Made by a program: the position numbers and the translations under genes. 64,000 bases of DNA, taken from Pseudomonas viridiflava. GTDB lineage: Bacteria > Pseudomonadota > Gammaproteobacteria > Pseudomonadales > Pseudomonadaceae. The first letter of the stretch is position 1, and each line of letters begins with the position of its first letter. The notes under the pieces are model-generated. The model saw nothing but the letters and a program-made list of their open reading frames with translations, had not been told where the DNA came from and searched no databases. Where the stretch lies: positions 1 through 64,000 of the forward strand of contig NZ_UTBG01000212.1 in the NCBI RefSeq assembly GCF_900580675.1, in the 5' to 3' direction. This document shows, piece after piece, positions 8,901 to 18,752 of the stretch.

Positions 8901-9331
8901 TTTGATTAACTCACGTTAAGACGGATCACAAGGAAGAGCTGACTGGCACGGTTCGCTTCTGAACAATGGGAGGCGTTGGGCACGTGCACGGGTATCAGCC
9001 TATGCCGCTGGCCGCGGAAATTAACGGCAGCGACACGCCGCCTATTTAACAGCAAAGGCTGTGCCTACTCAAATCAAGCATTTCCGGGTGTTGCAGGACC
9101 CACGGCATTTCTGCGTCAAACACTTGTCCTAGACAGGTGTGGGCGTTCCAGGCGGCGTGCAGGGATATATTTGCGACCCGTCGGACGGCCCGCCCGGCAC
9201 CGCCTGGGAGGTGGCACAGAGGCGATTTGCCGCACGTCGCCTGGAGGCGCCAGGCTGCGCATCGCCGGCGCTCTTGCTAGAGTGGTCCTGCACCTGATCA
9301 ATGAATGCTCGTCAATTGAAGGGGATAAAAC
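8901..9331. other. 431-bp intergenic region upstream of dps
   Basis: It holds the divergent promoters of the cold-shock-domain gene and dps. A frame reading across it (8976-9425) has no recognisable protein features and overlaps dps. I find no RNA gene or clear operator. Confidence 0.4.
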
Positions 9332-9805
9332 ATGGCAATCGATATCGGTATCAGTGAAGAAGATCGTAAATCCATCGTCGATGGGCTTTCACGGCTGCTT
9401 TCCGATACCTATGTACTGTATCTGAAGACCCACAACTTCCATTGGAACGTTACGGGCCCGATGTTCCGTACGCTGCACTTGATGTTCGAAGAGCAGTACA
9501 ACGAGCTGGCGCTGGCGGTGGACTCCATTGCCGAGCGTATCCGTGCCCTGGGCTTCCCGGCGCCGGGTGCGTATTCGATCTACGCCCGCCTTTCTTCGAT
9601 CAAGGAAGAGGAAGGGGTACCCAGCGCTGAAGAAATGATCAAGCAACTGGTGGCGGGCCAGGAAGCGGTCACTCGCACCGCTCGCGGCATCTTCCCCTTG
9701 CTCGACAAGGTCAGCGATGAGCCGACGGCCGACCTGCTGACCCAGCGCATGCAGGTTCACGAGAAAACCGCGTGGATGCTGCGCTCCCTGCTCGAAAATC
9801 AGTAA
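9332..9805 (+). CDS. dps: Dps family ferritin-like DNA-protection protein
   Basis: 157 residues. The signature KTHNFHWNVTGPMFRTLHLMFEEQYNEL (from about residue 31) carries the histidine, aspartate/glutamate and tryptophan ligands of the Dps inter-subunit ferroxidase site. Dps dodecamers oxidise and store iron with peroxide, protecting DNA in stationary phase or oxidative stress. An AAGGGG ribosome-binding site lies about 7 nt before the ATG. It appears monocistronic or followed by a weakly linked small gene. Other ferritin-like paralogues exist in pseudomonads, so the symbol denotes family. Confidence 0.93.
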   Translation: MAIDIGISEEDRKSIVDGLSRLLSDTYVLYLKTHNFHWNVTGPMFRTLHLMFEEQYNELALAVDSIAERIRALGFPAPGAYSIYARLSSIKEEEGVPSAEEMIKQLVAGQEAVTRTARGIFPLLDKVSDEPTADLLTQRMQVHEKTAWMLRSLLENQ

Positions 9806-9985
9806 CTGTCACGCCGCAGTGGCGCCGTCCTGGCGCCGCTCGCTGGTTTCCGCGCATTTCCTGGCGTTGTCCTACGCCTATCAACGTTCCGTCTTCTGGC
9901 TGCCTGCTTCTGCCTGCTGTTTTATAAGGCAACTGCCTAATGGGACATCCCATGGGCTGCTGTTTGGCAATGGAGTGTCAGGTGT

Positions 9986-10327
9986 ATGTCACGTGGTGTT
10001 GGTAATGGAATGATGGAAACCGCTGGTTTTCATAAGATAGGGGTCGACCCCTTTGCGAAAGGGTTCGACATGGGACTGGCCAAGCCATTGTCCCGATCAG
10101 TCAGGCTCAACGGGTTTTCGACTTGCCTGCGGCTTGAGCAGATCTATTGGAATATCCTTACGGAAATAGCCAGGCTCAACGCCTGCTCGGTCAGTGCGTT
10201 GCTGTCTTATGTCGATCGGGAAGTGCACTTGCGCTATGGAGGGGTGAAGAACTTCAGCGGGTTGGTCAGGGTGGTGTGTGTGGTTCACCTGTTAAAAGGT
10301 CGGGTTGCCTCGCCGGACCCTGGGTAA
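9986..10327 (+). CDS. Small ribbon-helix-helix domain protein
   Basis: Up to 113 residues. The core from SVRLNGFSTCLRLEQIYW through ALLSYVDREVHLRYGG to FSGLVRVVCVVHLLKG matches the RHH_4 pattern: a beta strand, then a W-containing helix, then a basic S-x-x-R-V-V helix. Such proteins are small DNA-binding or toxin-antitoxin-like regulators; no toxin partner is adjacent. The start is uncertain. ATG 9986 has GGAG ten nt upstream (9972-9975); ATGs at 10010 and 10013 are alternatives and would still keep the domain. It is easily missed in annotation because of its size and gap-like location. Confidence 0.65.
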   Translation: MSRGVGNGMMETAGFHKIGVDPFAKGFDMGLAKPLSRSVRLNGFSTCLRLEQIYWNILTEIARLNACSVSALLSYVDREVHLRYGGVKNFSGLVRVVCVVHLLKGRVASPDPG

Positions 10328-10410
10328 TCGGCTGGGGCCGGGGCCGGCCTGCTGTCGAAGTGGGTGGCGCTCCGGGCAGAAAGCCGGCTGCGCTGCCTCG
10401 ATTTACCAGA

Positions 10411-10416
10411 TATAAT
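10411..10416 (+). promoter_or_regulatory. Putative -10 element before fmdB
   Basis: TATAAT lies 79 bp upstream of fmdB; the -35 region is poor. It may serve fmdB and perhaps aspS. Confidence 0.35.
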
Positions 10417-10494
10417 CCCGCGCTTTGCTGCGCATGCCCAGGCTTCACGCCTGGCGGCGTGGCGCAGTAACGATCTGATCGCCGAGACATCTCC

Positions 10495-10716
10495 ATGCCC
10501 ATGTACGACTATCAATGCGCTTCCTGTGGTCATCAGTTGGAAGCCATTCAGAAGATCAGCGCCGCGCCGTTGGTCGATTGCCCTGCCTGCCAGGCGCCTG
10601 AGCTGAAGAAGATGTTGTCCATGCCGGGCTTCCGCCTGAGCGGCGGTGGCTGGTACGAGACCGACTTCAAGACCGGCGCCAAGAAGAATCTGGCGGGCGG
10701 CGACAAAGCAGACTGA
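10495..10716 (+). CDS. FmdB family zinc-ribbon protein
   Basis: 73 residues. MPMYDYQCASCGHQLE and VDCPACQAPEL supply two CxxC knuckles about 25 residues apart, the single zinc ribbon of the FmdB/putative regulatory protein family. The tail GGGWYETDFKTG is common in Pseudomonas members, which sit immediately upstream of aspS as here (107 bp). Role unknown; the name comes from a formamidase locus and should not be read as function. Confidence 0.93.
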   Translation: MPMYDYQCASCGHQLEAIQKISAAPLVDCPACQAPELKKMLSMPGFRLSGGGWYETDFKTGAKKNLAGGDKAD

Positions 10717-10823
10717 GTTGAACTCTACGCGCAGGCTCCTGCATTATCCGTCCCCTGCTTTAATGTACGGTGACGAGGCGGGCCTCCACCGAATTACGAA
10801 TTACGAGAAGTGAAACCACTACC

Positions 10824-12599
<1,776 letters not shown>

Positions 12600-12640
12600 G
12601 GCCGCTGCGTGAAAGCGCACTGAGGTTTACGCAGTCTAAA

Positions 12641-12664
12641 AAGGCGCATCTTCGGATGCGCCTT
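12641..12664 (+). terminator. UUCG-loop hairpin after aspS
   Basis: Arms AAGGCGCATC and GATGCGCCTT enclose a stable TTCG tetraloop, followed by a weak T run. It separates aspS from yebC. Confidence 0.75.
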
Positions 12665-12747
12665 TGCGTTACAAGGGCTGCACTTGAAAAGAGAAGTCCG
12701 CCTGGGGCGGGATTGACAAGGTTTCTACAGAATTTCGGAGTTGTGTT

Positions 12748-13494
12748 ATGGCTGGCCATTCCAAGTGGGCGAACATCAAGCACCGCAAAGAGCGTCAGGA
12801 TGCCAAGAAAGGCAAGATCTTCACCAAGTGGATTCGCGAGCTGACCGTCGCCGCGCGCCAGGGCGGTGGTGACCCGGGCTCCAACCCGCGTCTGCGCCTG
12901 GCGCTGGACAAGGCCCTCGGCGCGAACATGAGCCGCGACATCATCGACCGCGCCGTGGCGCGTGGTGCGGGCGCGGCCGACACCGACGACATGGTCGAGC
13001 TGACCTACGAAGGCTACGGCCCGGGCGGCGTGGCGGTGATGGTCGAGTGCATGACCGACAACCGCAACCGTACCGCGGCGGCCGTGCGCCATGCGTTCAG
13101 CAAGTGCGGCGGCAACCTCGGCACCGACGGTTCGGTGGCCTACCTGTTCGAACGCAAGGGGCAGATCTCCTTCGCACCAGGCACGGATGAAGACGCGCTG
13201 ATGGAAGCTGCGATGGAGGCGGACGCCGACGACGTGGTCACCAACGAAGACGGCTCGATCGACGTGTTCACCTCGTTCGCCGGTTTCTACGCCGTGCGTA
13301 ACGCGCTGGAAGCCGCCGGTTTCAAGGGCACCGACGCGGAAATCGTGATGCTGCCCACCACCAGTGCCGAGCTGGACCTGGACGGCGCGCAGAAGGTGCT
13401 GAAGATGCTGGATATGCTCGAAGACCTGGATGATGTGCAGAACGTGTATTCGAATGCCGACATCCCCGAATCCGTAGCCGAACAGCTCTCCTAA
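12748..13494 (+). CDS. yebC: YebC/PmpR family transcriptional regulator / translation factor
   Basis: 248 residues. The N-terminus MAGHSKWANIKHRKERQDAK and GGGDPGSNPRLRLALDKA are unmistakable YebC/TACO1 signatures. In P. aeruginosa the homologue PmpR represses a quorum-sensing promoter; other work on the family points to relief of ribosome stalling at proline stretches. CGGAG precedes the ATG by 7 nt. The gene commonly lies just upstream of ruvC as here, with a REPIN in the gap. Confidence 0.95.
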   Translation: MAGHSKWANIKHRKERQDAKKGKIFTKWIRELTVAARQGGGDPGSNPRLRLALDKALGANMSRDIIDRAVARGAGAADTDDMVELTYEGYGPGGVAVMVECMTDNRNRTAAAVRHAFSKCGGNLGTDGSVAYLFERKGQISFAPGTDEDALMEAAMEADADDVVTNEDGSIDVFTSFAGFYAVRNALEAAGFKGTDAEIVMLPTTSAELDLDGAQKVLKMLDMLEDLDDVQNVYSNADIPESVAEQLS

Positions 13495-13510
13495 AGTTGA
13501 TGAAATCCAG

Positions 13511-13597
13511 TGTGGGAGCTGGCTTGCCTGCGATGGCATCACCTCGGTTTGACAGAAACACCGAGGTGCCTGCATCGCAGGCAAGCCAGCTCCCACA
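13511..13597. repeat. REPIN-like inverted repeat (GCTGGCTTGCCTGCGA type)
   Basis: TGTGGGAGCTGGCTTGCCTG at the left and its complement at the right flank a central variable part, giving a near-perfect 87-bp imperfect palindrome. It lies between yebC and ruvC. Confidence 0.9.
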
Positions 13598-13648
13598 TTC
13601 GATCTATGTTAGCCGCAAGACTTGTGTTTCTCCCACTGCGCAGGCGTT

Positions 13649-14173
13649 ATGACTTTAATCCTAGGTATCGACCCCGGTTCGCGCATCACCGGTTTTGGCG
13701 TGGTGCAGCACACCCCGCGCGGCTGCGTCTATGTGGCCTCGGGCTGCATCCGCACGGGCGCGGGCGAGTTGGCCGAGCGCCTGCAGATCGTCTATCGCGG
13801 CGTGCGTGAAGTGATCCAGACCTACGGCCCGGTGACCATGGGCATCGAAAAAGTCTTCATGGCCAAAAACGCCGACTCCGCGTTGAAGCTCGGTCAGGCG
13901 CGTGGCGCCGCGATCGTGGCGGGTGCGGAGGAGGGCATGGAAATCGCCGAATACACCGCGACCCAGGTCAAACAGGCCGTGGTCGGCACCGGTGCGGCGA
14001 ATAAAGAACAGGTGCAGATGATGGTCATGCACATGCTCAAGCTCACCTCAAAACCGCAAATCGACGCCTCCGACGCCCTGGCTATTGCCATTTGCCATGC
14101 GCACACCCGTTCCAGCCTGTTACCGCACGGCCTTGGCACGGCACGCAGTCGTGGCGGGCGCCTGCGTCTCTGA
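13649..14173 (+). CDS. ruvC: Holliday junction resolvase RuvC
   Basis: 174 residues. Acidic catalytic residues are visible: Asp8 in ILGIDPGSRITGFG, Glu67 in MGIEKVF, and the pair in QIDASDALAIAICHAH. It cuts Holliday junctions symmetrically with RuvAB during recombinational repair. The ATG at 13649 gives the standard family start; a nine-residue upstream extension is unlikely. It is followed by ruvA (67-bp gap) and ruvB, the standard resolvasome operon. Confidence 0.97.
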   Translation: MTLILGIDPGSRITGFGVVQHTPRGCVYVASGCIRTGAGELAERLQIVYRGVREVIQTYGPVTMGIEKVFMAKNADSALKLGQARGAAIVAGAEEGMEIAEYTATQVKQAVVGTGAANKEQVQMMVMHMLKLTSKPQIDASDALAIAICHAHTRSSLLPHGLGTARSRGGRLRL

Positions 14174-14240
14174 TAGCATCAGCGCAATCGTTATTTCCGG
14201 TCAGGCCTCGATCTGACCCCAAGCTTTAAGGATCTGAACC

Positions 14241-14852
14241 GTGATTGGACGCTTGCGCGGCACCCTGGCTGAGAAACAGCCGCCGCACCTGATTCTGGAT
14301 GTAAACGGGCTGGGGTATGAGCTGGAAGTGCCCATGACCACCCTGTATCGCCTACCGTCGGTCGGCGAGCCGCTGACCCTGCACACCCACCTGGTGGTGC
14401 GCGAAGATGCGCAATTGCTCTATGGTTTCATTGGCAAGCGCGACCGCGACTTCTTCCGCGAGCTGATTCGCCTGAATGGCGTGGGCCCCAAGCTTGCGCT
14501 GGCGTTGATGTCGAGCCTGGAAGTGGACGAACTGGTGCGCGCGGTTTCAGCCCAGGACACCTCGGCGTTGACCAAGGTGCCGGGTGTCGGCAAGAAGACC
14601 GCCGAGCGCCTGTTGGTGGAACTCAAGGACCGCTTCAAGGCCTGGGAAGTCGTACCGAGCATGTTTGCCCTGGTACCTAACCAGCCGGACATGCCGGCGG
14701 GCCAGGTCGCCAGCGCCGAAAGCGATGCCGTCAGCGCACTGATTTCCCTGGGCTACAAGCCGCAGGAAGCCAGCAAGGCGGTGTCGGCCATCAAGGACAA
14801 GAACCTGAGCAGCGAAGACATGATCCGCCGAGCCCTGAAGGGAATGATTTAA
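14241..14852 (+). CDS. ruvA: Holliday junction DNA helicase subunit RuvA
   Basis: 203 residues starting at GTG 14241 (MIGRLRGTLAEK). An N-terminal OB fold is followed by helix-hairpin-helix motifs (LNGVGPKLALAL and VPGVGKKTAERLLVELKDR) and the C-terminal RuvB-contacting domain (SALISLGYKPQEASKAV). It binds four-way junctions and loads RuvB. Its stop is followed with zero spacing by the ruvB GTG, indicating translational coupling. Confidence 0.97.
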   Translation: MIGRLRGTLAEKQPPHLILDVNGLGYELEVPMTTLYRLPSVGEPLTLHTHLVVREDAQLLYGFIGKRDRDFFRELIRLNGVGPKLALALMSSLEVDELVRAVSAQDTSALTKVPGVGKKTAERLLVELKDRFKAWEVVPSMFALVPNQPDMPAGQVASAESDAVSALISLGYKPQEASKAVSAIKDKNLSSEDMIRRALKGMI

Positions 14853-15911
14853 GTGATTGAAGCTGATCGTCTGATCGCGGCCACCGGCCCGCGCGACCGT
14901 GAAGAAGTCCAGGACCGGGCCATCCGCCCCCTGAGCCTGGCCGACTACATCGGCCAGCCCACCGTGCGCGAGCAGATGGAGTTGTTTATCCAGGCCGCGC
15001 GCGGGCGCAGCGAGTCCCTGGACCACACACTGATCTTCGGCCCGCCGGGATTGGGTAAAACCACCCTGGCCATGATTATTGCCCACGAAATGGGCGTGTC
15101 GATCAAGTCCACCTCCGGCCCGGTGCTGGAGCGTCCGGGTGACCTGGCGGCGTTGCTGACCAACCTTGAGCCGCACGATGTGCTGTTTATCGACGAAATC
15201 CATCGGCTTTCGCCGATCGTCGAGGAAGTGCTGTACCCGGCCATGGAAGACTTCCAGCTCGACATCATGATCGGCGAAGGCCCGGCAGCGCGCTCGATCA
15301 AGCTCGACCTGCCGCCGTTTACGCTGGTAGGCGCCACCACGCGTGCGGGCATGCTGACCAACCCGCTGCGAGACCGTTTCGGCATTGTTCAACGTCTAGA
15401 GTTTTATAGCACTGCGGACCTGGCGACGATTGTCAGCCGGTCGGCGAGCATTCTCGGTTTGCCGCTGGACCCGGAAGGCGCGTTTGAAATTGCCCGCCGT
15501 GCCCGTGGCACTCCCCGGATTGCCAACCGCTTGCTGCGCCGTGTGCGCGACTTTGCCGAAGTGCGGGCCAAGGGGCACATCACCAAGGCCGTGGCGGACC
15601 TGGCCTTGAACCTGCTGGATGTGGATGAGCACGGCTTCGATCACCAGGATCGGCGACTACTCTTGACCATGATCGAGAAGTTCGACGGTGGACCGGTGGG
15701 CGTCGACAGCCTGGCCGCGGCCATCAGCGAAGAGCGTCATACCATCGAGGATGTGCTGGAGCCGTACCTGATCCAGCAGGGCTACATCATGCGTACGCCA
15801 AGGGGTCGAGTGGTGACACGCCATGCCTATCTGCACTTCGGGCTAAACATTCCGTCACGATTGGGAGAGATGCCTGTGGTAGACGAATTCCTCGATGCAG
15901 TGGACGATTAA
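14853..15911 (+). CDS. ruvB: Holliday junction branch-migration ATPase RuvB
   Basis: 352 residues. Walker A GPPGLGKTT (about residues 66-74), Walker B LFIDEIHRL, sensor I GATTRAGMLTNPLRDRFG and the C-terminal winged helix with TPRGRVVTRHAY are all present. It forms hexameric rings that drive branch migration with RuvA. The GTG start abuts the ruvA stop. The tol-pal cluster begins 139 bp downstream. Confidence 0.97.
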   Translation: MIEADRLIAATGPRDREEVQDRAIRPLSLADYIGQPTVREQMELFIQAARGRSESLDHTLIFGPPGLGKTTLAMIIAHEMGVSIKSTSGPVLERPGDLAALLTNLEPHDVLFIDEIHRLSPIVEEVLYPAMEDFQLDIMIGEGPAARSIKLDLPPFTLVGATTRAGMLTNPLRDRFGIVQRLEFYSTADLATIVSRSASILGLPLDPEGAFEIARRARGTPRIANRLLRRVRDFAEVRAKGHITKAVADLALNLLDVDEHGFDHQDRRLLLTMIEKFDGGPVGVDSLAAAISEERHTIEDVLEPYLIQQGYIMRTPRGRVVTRHAYLHFGLNIPSRLGEMPVVDEFLDAVDD

Positions 15912-16050
15912 AAGCATTACCTGAGTCGATTTATTCGAGGTTTGTGCTGTCCTAGTGGCTGGTGTCGTCATTCAGTCACTGGATCTGTTTCAGAGAATGA
16001 AAAAACAGTTGCCCAGCCGGATTGGCAACCTGAGGAGTAAGCACTAGAGT

Positions 16051-16506
16051 ATGCGCGCGCAAAACGGGGATCAGTCGTTCGCACATCGTTGTCGCGTTTA
16101 TTACGAGGACACCGATGCCGGCGGCATCGTGTATTACGTCAATTACCTCAAGTTCATGGAGCGGGCTCGAACCGAGCGGCTACGGGAGCTGGGCTTTGCC
16201 CAATCCGAGCTGGCAGGGGAGGACCTGTTATTCGTCGTGCACTCCAGCGAGGCGCGATACCACGCGCCGGCGCGGCTGGACGACGAATTGTTGGTAAGCG
16301 CTGAAGTAATCGAATTGAACCGTGTCAGCCTGCGTTTCAAGCAGCAGGTCAGGCGGGCAACGGATGCAACGCTGCTCTGTGAGGGGCAGTTCCTGGTGGC
16401 GTGTGTGCGCACCAATAGTTTGAAACCCCGGGCCATTCCCGAAGCTCTACGTGCGGCCTTTGCCGGCGTAAGCGGCGCGGGTAAACAATCAAAGCAGGAG
16501 ATTTAG
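16051..16506 (+). CDS. ybgC: YbgC, Tol-Pal-associated acyl-CoA thioesterase
   Basis: 151 residues. The 4HBT hot-dog motif YYEDTDAGGIVYYVNYLKFMERAR carries the catalytic aspartate. It hydrolyses acyl-CoA thioesters at the inner face of the membrane and is the conserved first gene of tol-pal operons. tolQ begins 1 bp after its stop. Confidence 0.96.
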   Translation: MRAQNGDQSFAHRCRVYYEDTDAGGIVYYVNYLKFMERARTERLRELGFAQSELAGEDLLFVVHSSEARYHAPARLDDELLVSAEVIELNRVSLRFKQQVRRATDATLLCEGQFLVACVRTNSLKPRAIPEALRAAFAGVSGAGKQSKQEI

Positions 16507-16507
16507 C

Positions 16508-17203
16508 GTGGAACCTACCGTCGTCGACCATTCCTCCATGTGGAGCCTGGTCAGCAATGCCAGTGTTGTGGTTCAACTGGTCATGCTGACCCTGGTAGCC
16601 GCATCGGTTACCTCTTGGGTCATGATTTTTCAGCGCAGCAACCTGCTGCGCGCCGGTCGACGTGCCCTGGAGAGCTTTGAAGAGCGCTTCTGGTCCGGCA
16701 TCGACCTGTCCAAGCTGTACCGCCAGGCGGGCAGCAACCCGGACCCGGATTCGGGCGTCGAGCAAATCTTCCGCGCCGGCTTCAAGGAGTTCTCCCGCCT
16801 GCGCCAACAGCCGGGCGTTGACCCGGAAGCCGTGATGGAAGGCGTGGCCCGTGCCATGCGCGTCGCCATCTCGCGTGAAGAAGAGAAGCTGGAGCAAAGC
16901 CTGCCGTTCCTCGCCACCGTCGGTTCCGTCAGCCCGTACATCGGCCTGTTCGGTACCGTTTGGGGGATCATGAACTCCTTCCGCGGCTTGGCCCAGGCCC
17001 AGCAAGCAACCCTGGCCACTGTGGCCCCGGGCATCGCCGAAGCCCTGATCGCTACCGCGATCGGCCTGTTTGCCGCTATCCCAGCAGTAATCGCCTACAA
17101 CCGTTTTGCGGCTACCAGCGAAACGTTGATCAGCCGTTACTACACCTTCGCCGATGAATTCCAGGCGATCCTGCACCGTAAAGTGCACACCAGCGAAGAA
17201 TAA
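16508..17203 (+). CDS. tolQ: Tol-Pal system inner-membrane protein TolQ
   Basis: 231 residues from a GTG start with AGGAG about 8 nt upstream. Three membrane helices occur: one near the N-terminus (VVVQLVMLTLVAASVTSWVMI) and two after about residue 135 (GSVSPYIGLFGTVWGIMNSF and EALIATAIGLFAAIPAVIAYN). It is homologous to ExbB/MotA and with TolR forms the proton-driven motor that energises TolA for outer-membrane constriction at division. Confidence 0.97.
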   Translation: MEPTVVDHSSMWSLVSNASVVVQLVMLTLVAASVTSWVMIFQRSNLLRAGRRALESFEERFWSGIDLSKLYRQAGSNPDPDSGVEQIFRAGFKEFSRLRQQPGVDPEAVMEGVARAMRVAISREEEKLEQSLPFLATVGSVSPYIGLFGTVWGIMNSFRGLAQAQQATLATVAPGIAEALIATAIGLFAAIPAVIAYNRFAATSETLISRYYTFADEFQAILHRKVHTSEE

Positions 17204-17217
17204 GCAGGTAATTCCCA

Positions 17218-17679
17218 ATGGCTTTAATCGCTCGAGCTCGCAAAAAGCGCAAGCCGGTCGCCGAGATGAACGTAGTGCCCTACATCGACGTGATGTTGGT
17301 GCTGCTGGTCATCTTCATGGTGACCGCGCCGATGCTCAACCAGGGCGTGAAGGTTGATCTGCCCAAGGTTTCCAGTGAAGCCTTGCCGCAAGACAACAAT
17401 ACGCAGGTCCTGACCATTTCGATCAAGGCTGACAAGACCTATTACTGGAACCTTGGCAGCGAAGTCGACACTCAGAAACAGCAAGACAAGGCCATGACCT
17501 TGCCGCAGATGACCGACGCGGTGACCAAAATCATTCGCTCCGGTAACGAAGGCGGCAAGCATACCCAGGTGTTCATCCGCGGCGACAAAGTCGTCGACTA
17601 TGGCTCCGTCATGGGCGCCATGGGCGGGCTGCAGAAGGCCGGCGTCGGTAACGTTGGCTTGATTACCGAGGCGCCCTGA
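17218..17679 (+). CDS. tolR: Tol-Pal system protein TolR
   Basis: 153 residues. A single N-terminal membrane helix (YIDVMLVLLVIFMVTAPML) contains the proton-pathway aspartate of the ExbD/TolR family; the periplasmic domain follows. Its TGA overlaps the tolA ATG by one base (TGATG), so translation is coupled. Confidence 0.97.
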   Translation: MALIARARKKRKPVAEMNVVPYIDVMLVLLVIFMVTAPMLNQGVKVDLPKVSSEALPQDNNTQVLTISIKADKTYYWNLGSEVDTQKQQDKAMTLPQMTDAVTKIIRSGNEGGKHTQVFIRGDKVVDYGSVMGAMGGLQKAGVGNVGLITEAP

Positions 17680-18752
17680 TGCAGCAACAGCGAGAGCCGT
17701 CCGCCTCGGAAAGCTTCTTCTGGCCTAGCGTCTGGGCAATTGCCCTGCACGTCCTGGTGTTTGGCATGCTGTTCGTCAGCTTTGCCATGACCCCGGACCT
17801 GCCGCCAGCCAAGCCGATCGTGCAGGCGACCCTGTATCAGCTGAAATCGAAAAGCCAGGCCACTACCCAGACCAATCAGAAGATTGCGGGTGAGGCCCAG
17901 AAGTCGGCTGCGCGCCAGACTGAAGTCGAGCAGATGGAACAGAAGAAGGTCGAGCAGGAAGCGGTGAAGGCTGCTGCGGAACAAAAGAAAGAAGAGGCGG
18001 CTCAAAAGGCCGAGGAATCGAAAAAGGCTGACGAGGCCAAGAAAGCTGACGAGGCGAAAAAGGCTGATGAAGCCAAGAAAGCCGACAAAGCTGCCGAAGC
18101 CAAAAAGGCCGAAGAGAAACAATTGGCTGATATAGCCAAGAAGAAGTCTGAAGAAGAAGCCAAAAAAGCGGCTGAAGAAGAGGCCAAGAAAAAGGCCGCT
18201 GAAGATGCCAAGAAAAAGATAGTCGAAGACGCGAAGAAGAAAGCCGCCGAAGACGCCAAGAAAAAAGCTGAAGCAGACGAGGCGAAGAAGAAAGTCGCCG
18301 ACGACGCGAAGAAGAAAGCTGCTGCCGATGCCTCGACGAAAAAGGCCCAGGAAGCAGCGCGCAAGTCCGCCGAAGAGAAAAAGGCCCAGGCCCTGGCAGA
18401 TTTGCTTTCCGACACGCCTCAGCGTCAGCAGGCCTTGGCCGATGAACAGGGCGACGATGTCGCGGGCAGTTTCGACGATTTGATCCGGGCACGGGCAGCG
18501 GAAGGCTGGACACGTCCACCTTCGGCACGCAAAGGCATGACAGTAGTGCTGCAGATCGGCATGTTGCCGGACGGTACGGTGACTTCGGTCAGCGTGGCCA
18601 AGTCCAGTGGTGACGGCTCGTTCGACAGTTCGGCGGTTGCCGCAGTCAAGAATATTGGCCGGTTGACCGAGATGCAGGGAATGAAACCAAGCGACTTCGC
18701 TCCCTATCGTTCATTCAAGATGACATTCACACCTGAGGATCTAGCCTTGTGA
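17679..18752 (+). CDS. tolA: Tol-Pal energy-transducing protein TolA
   Basis: 357 residues. One N-terminal membrane anchor (about 13-37), a long Ala/Lys/Glu-rich helix (about 60-250, many EAKKADEAKK-type repeats) spanning the periplasm, and a compact C-terminal domain (about 255-357) that contacts TolB/Pal. The lysine/alanine repeats create low-complexity DNA from 17.95 to 18.37 kb. Its stop overlaps the tolB GTG. Confidence 0.96.
   Translation: MQQQREPSASESFFWPSVWAIALHVLVFGMLFVSFAMTPDLPPAKPIVQATLYQLKSKSQATTQTNQKIAGEAQKSAARQTEVEQMEQKKVEQEAVKAAAEQKKEEAAQKAEESKKADEAKKADEAKKADEAKKADKAAEAKKAEEKQLADIAKKKSEEEAKKAAEEEAKKKAAEDAKKKIVEDAKKKAAEDAKKKAEADEAKKKVADDAKKKAAADASTKKAQEAARKSAEEKKAQALADLLSDTPQRQQALADEQGDDVAGSFDDLIRARAAEGWTRPPSARKGMTVVLQIGMLPDGTVTSVSVAKSSGDGSFDSSAVAAVKNIGRLTEMQGMKPSDFAPYRSFKMTFTPEDLAL

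Noticed and set aside
8976..9425. 149-codon frame upstream of and into dps
   Set aside because: It overlaps dps in another frame, has no family-like sequence and no good ribosome-binding site.
17950..18370. Tandem DNA repeat array
   Set aside because: It is the codon-level consequence of the Lys/Ala/Glu-rich helix of TolA.
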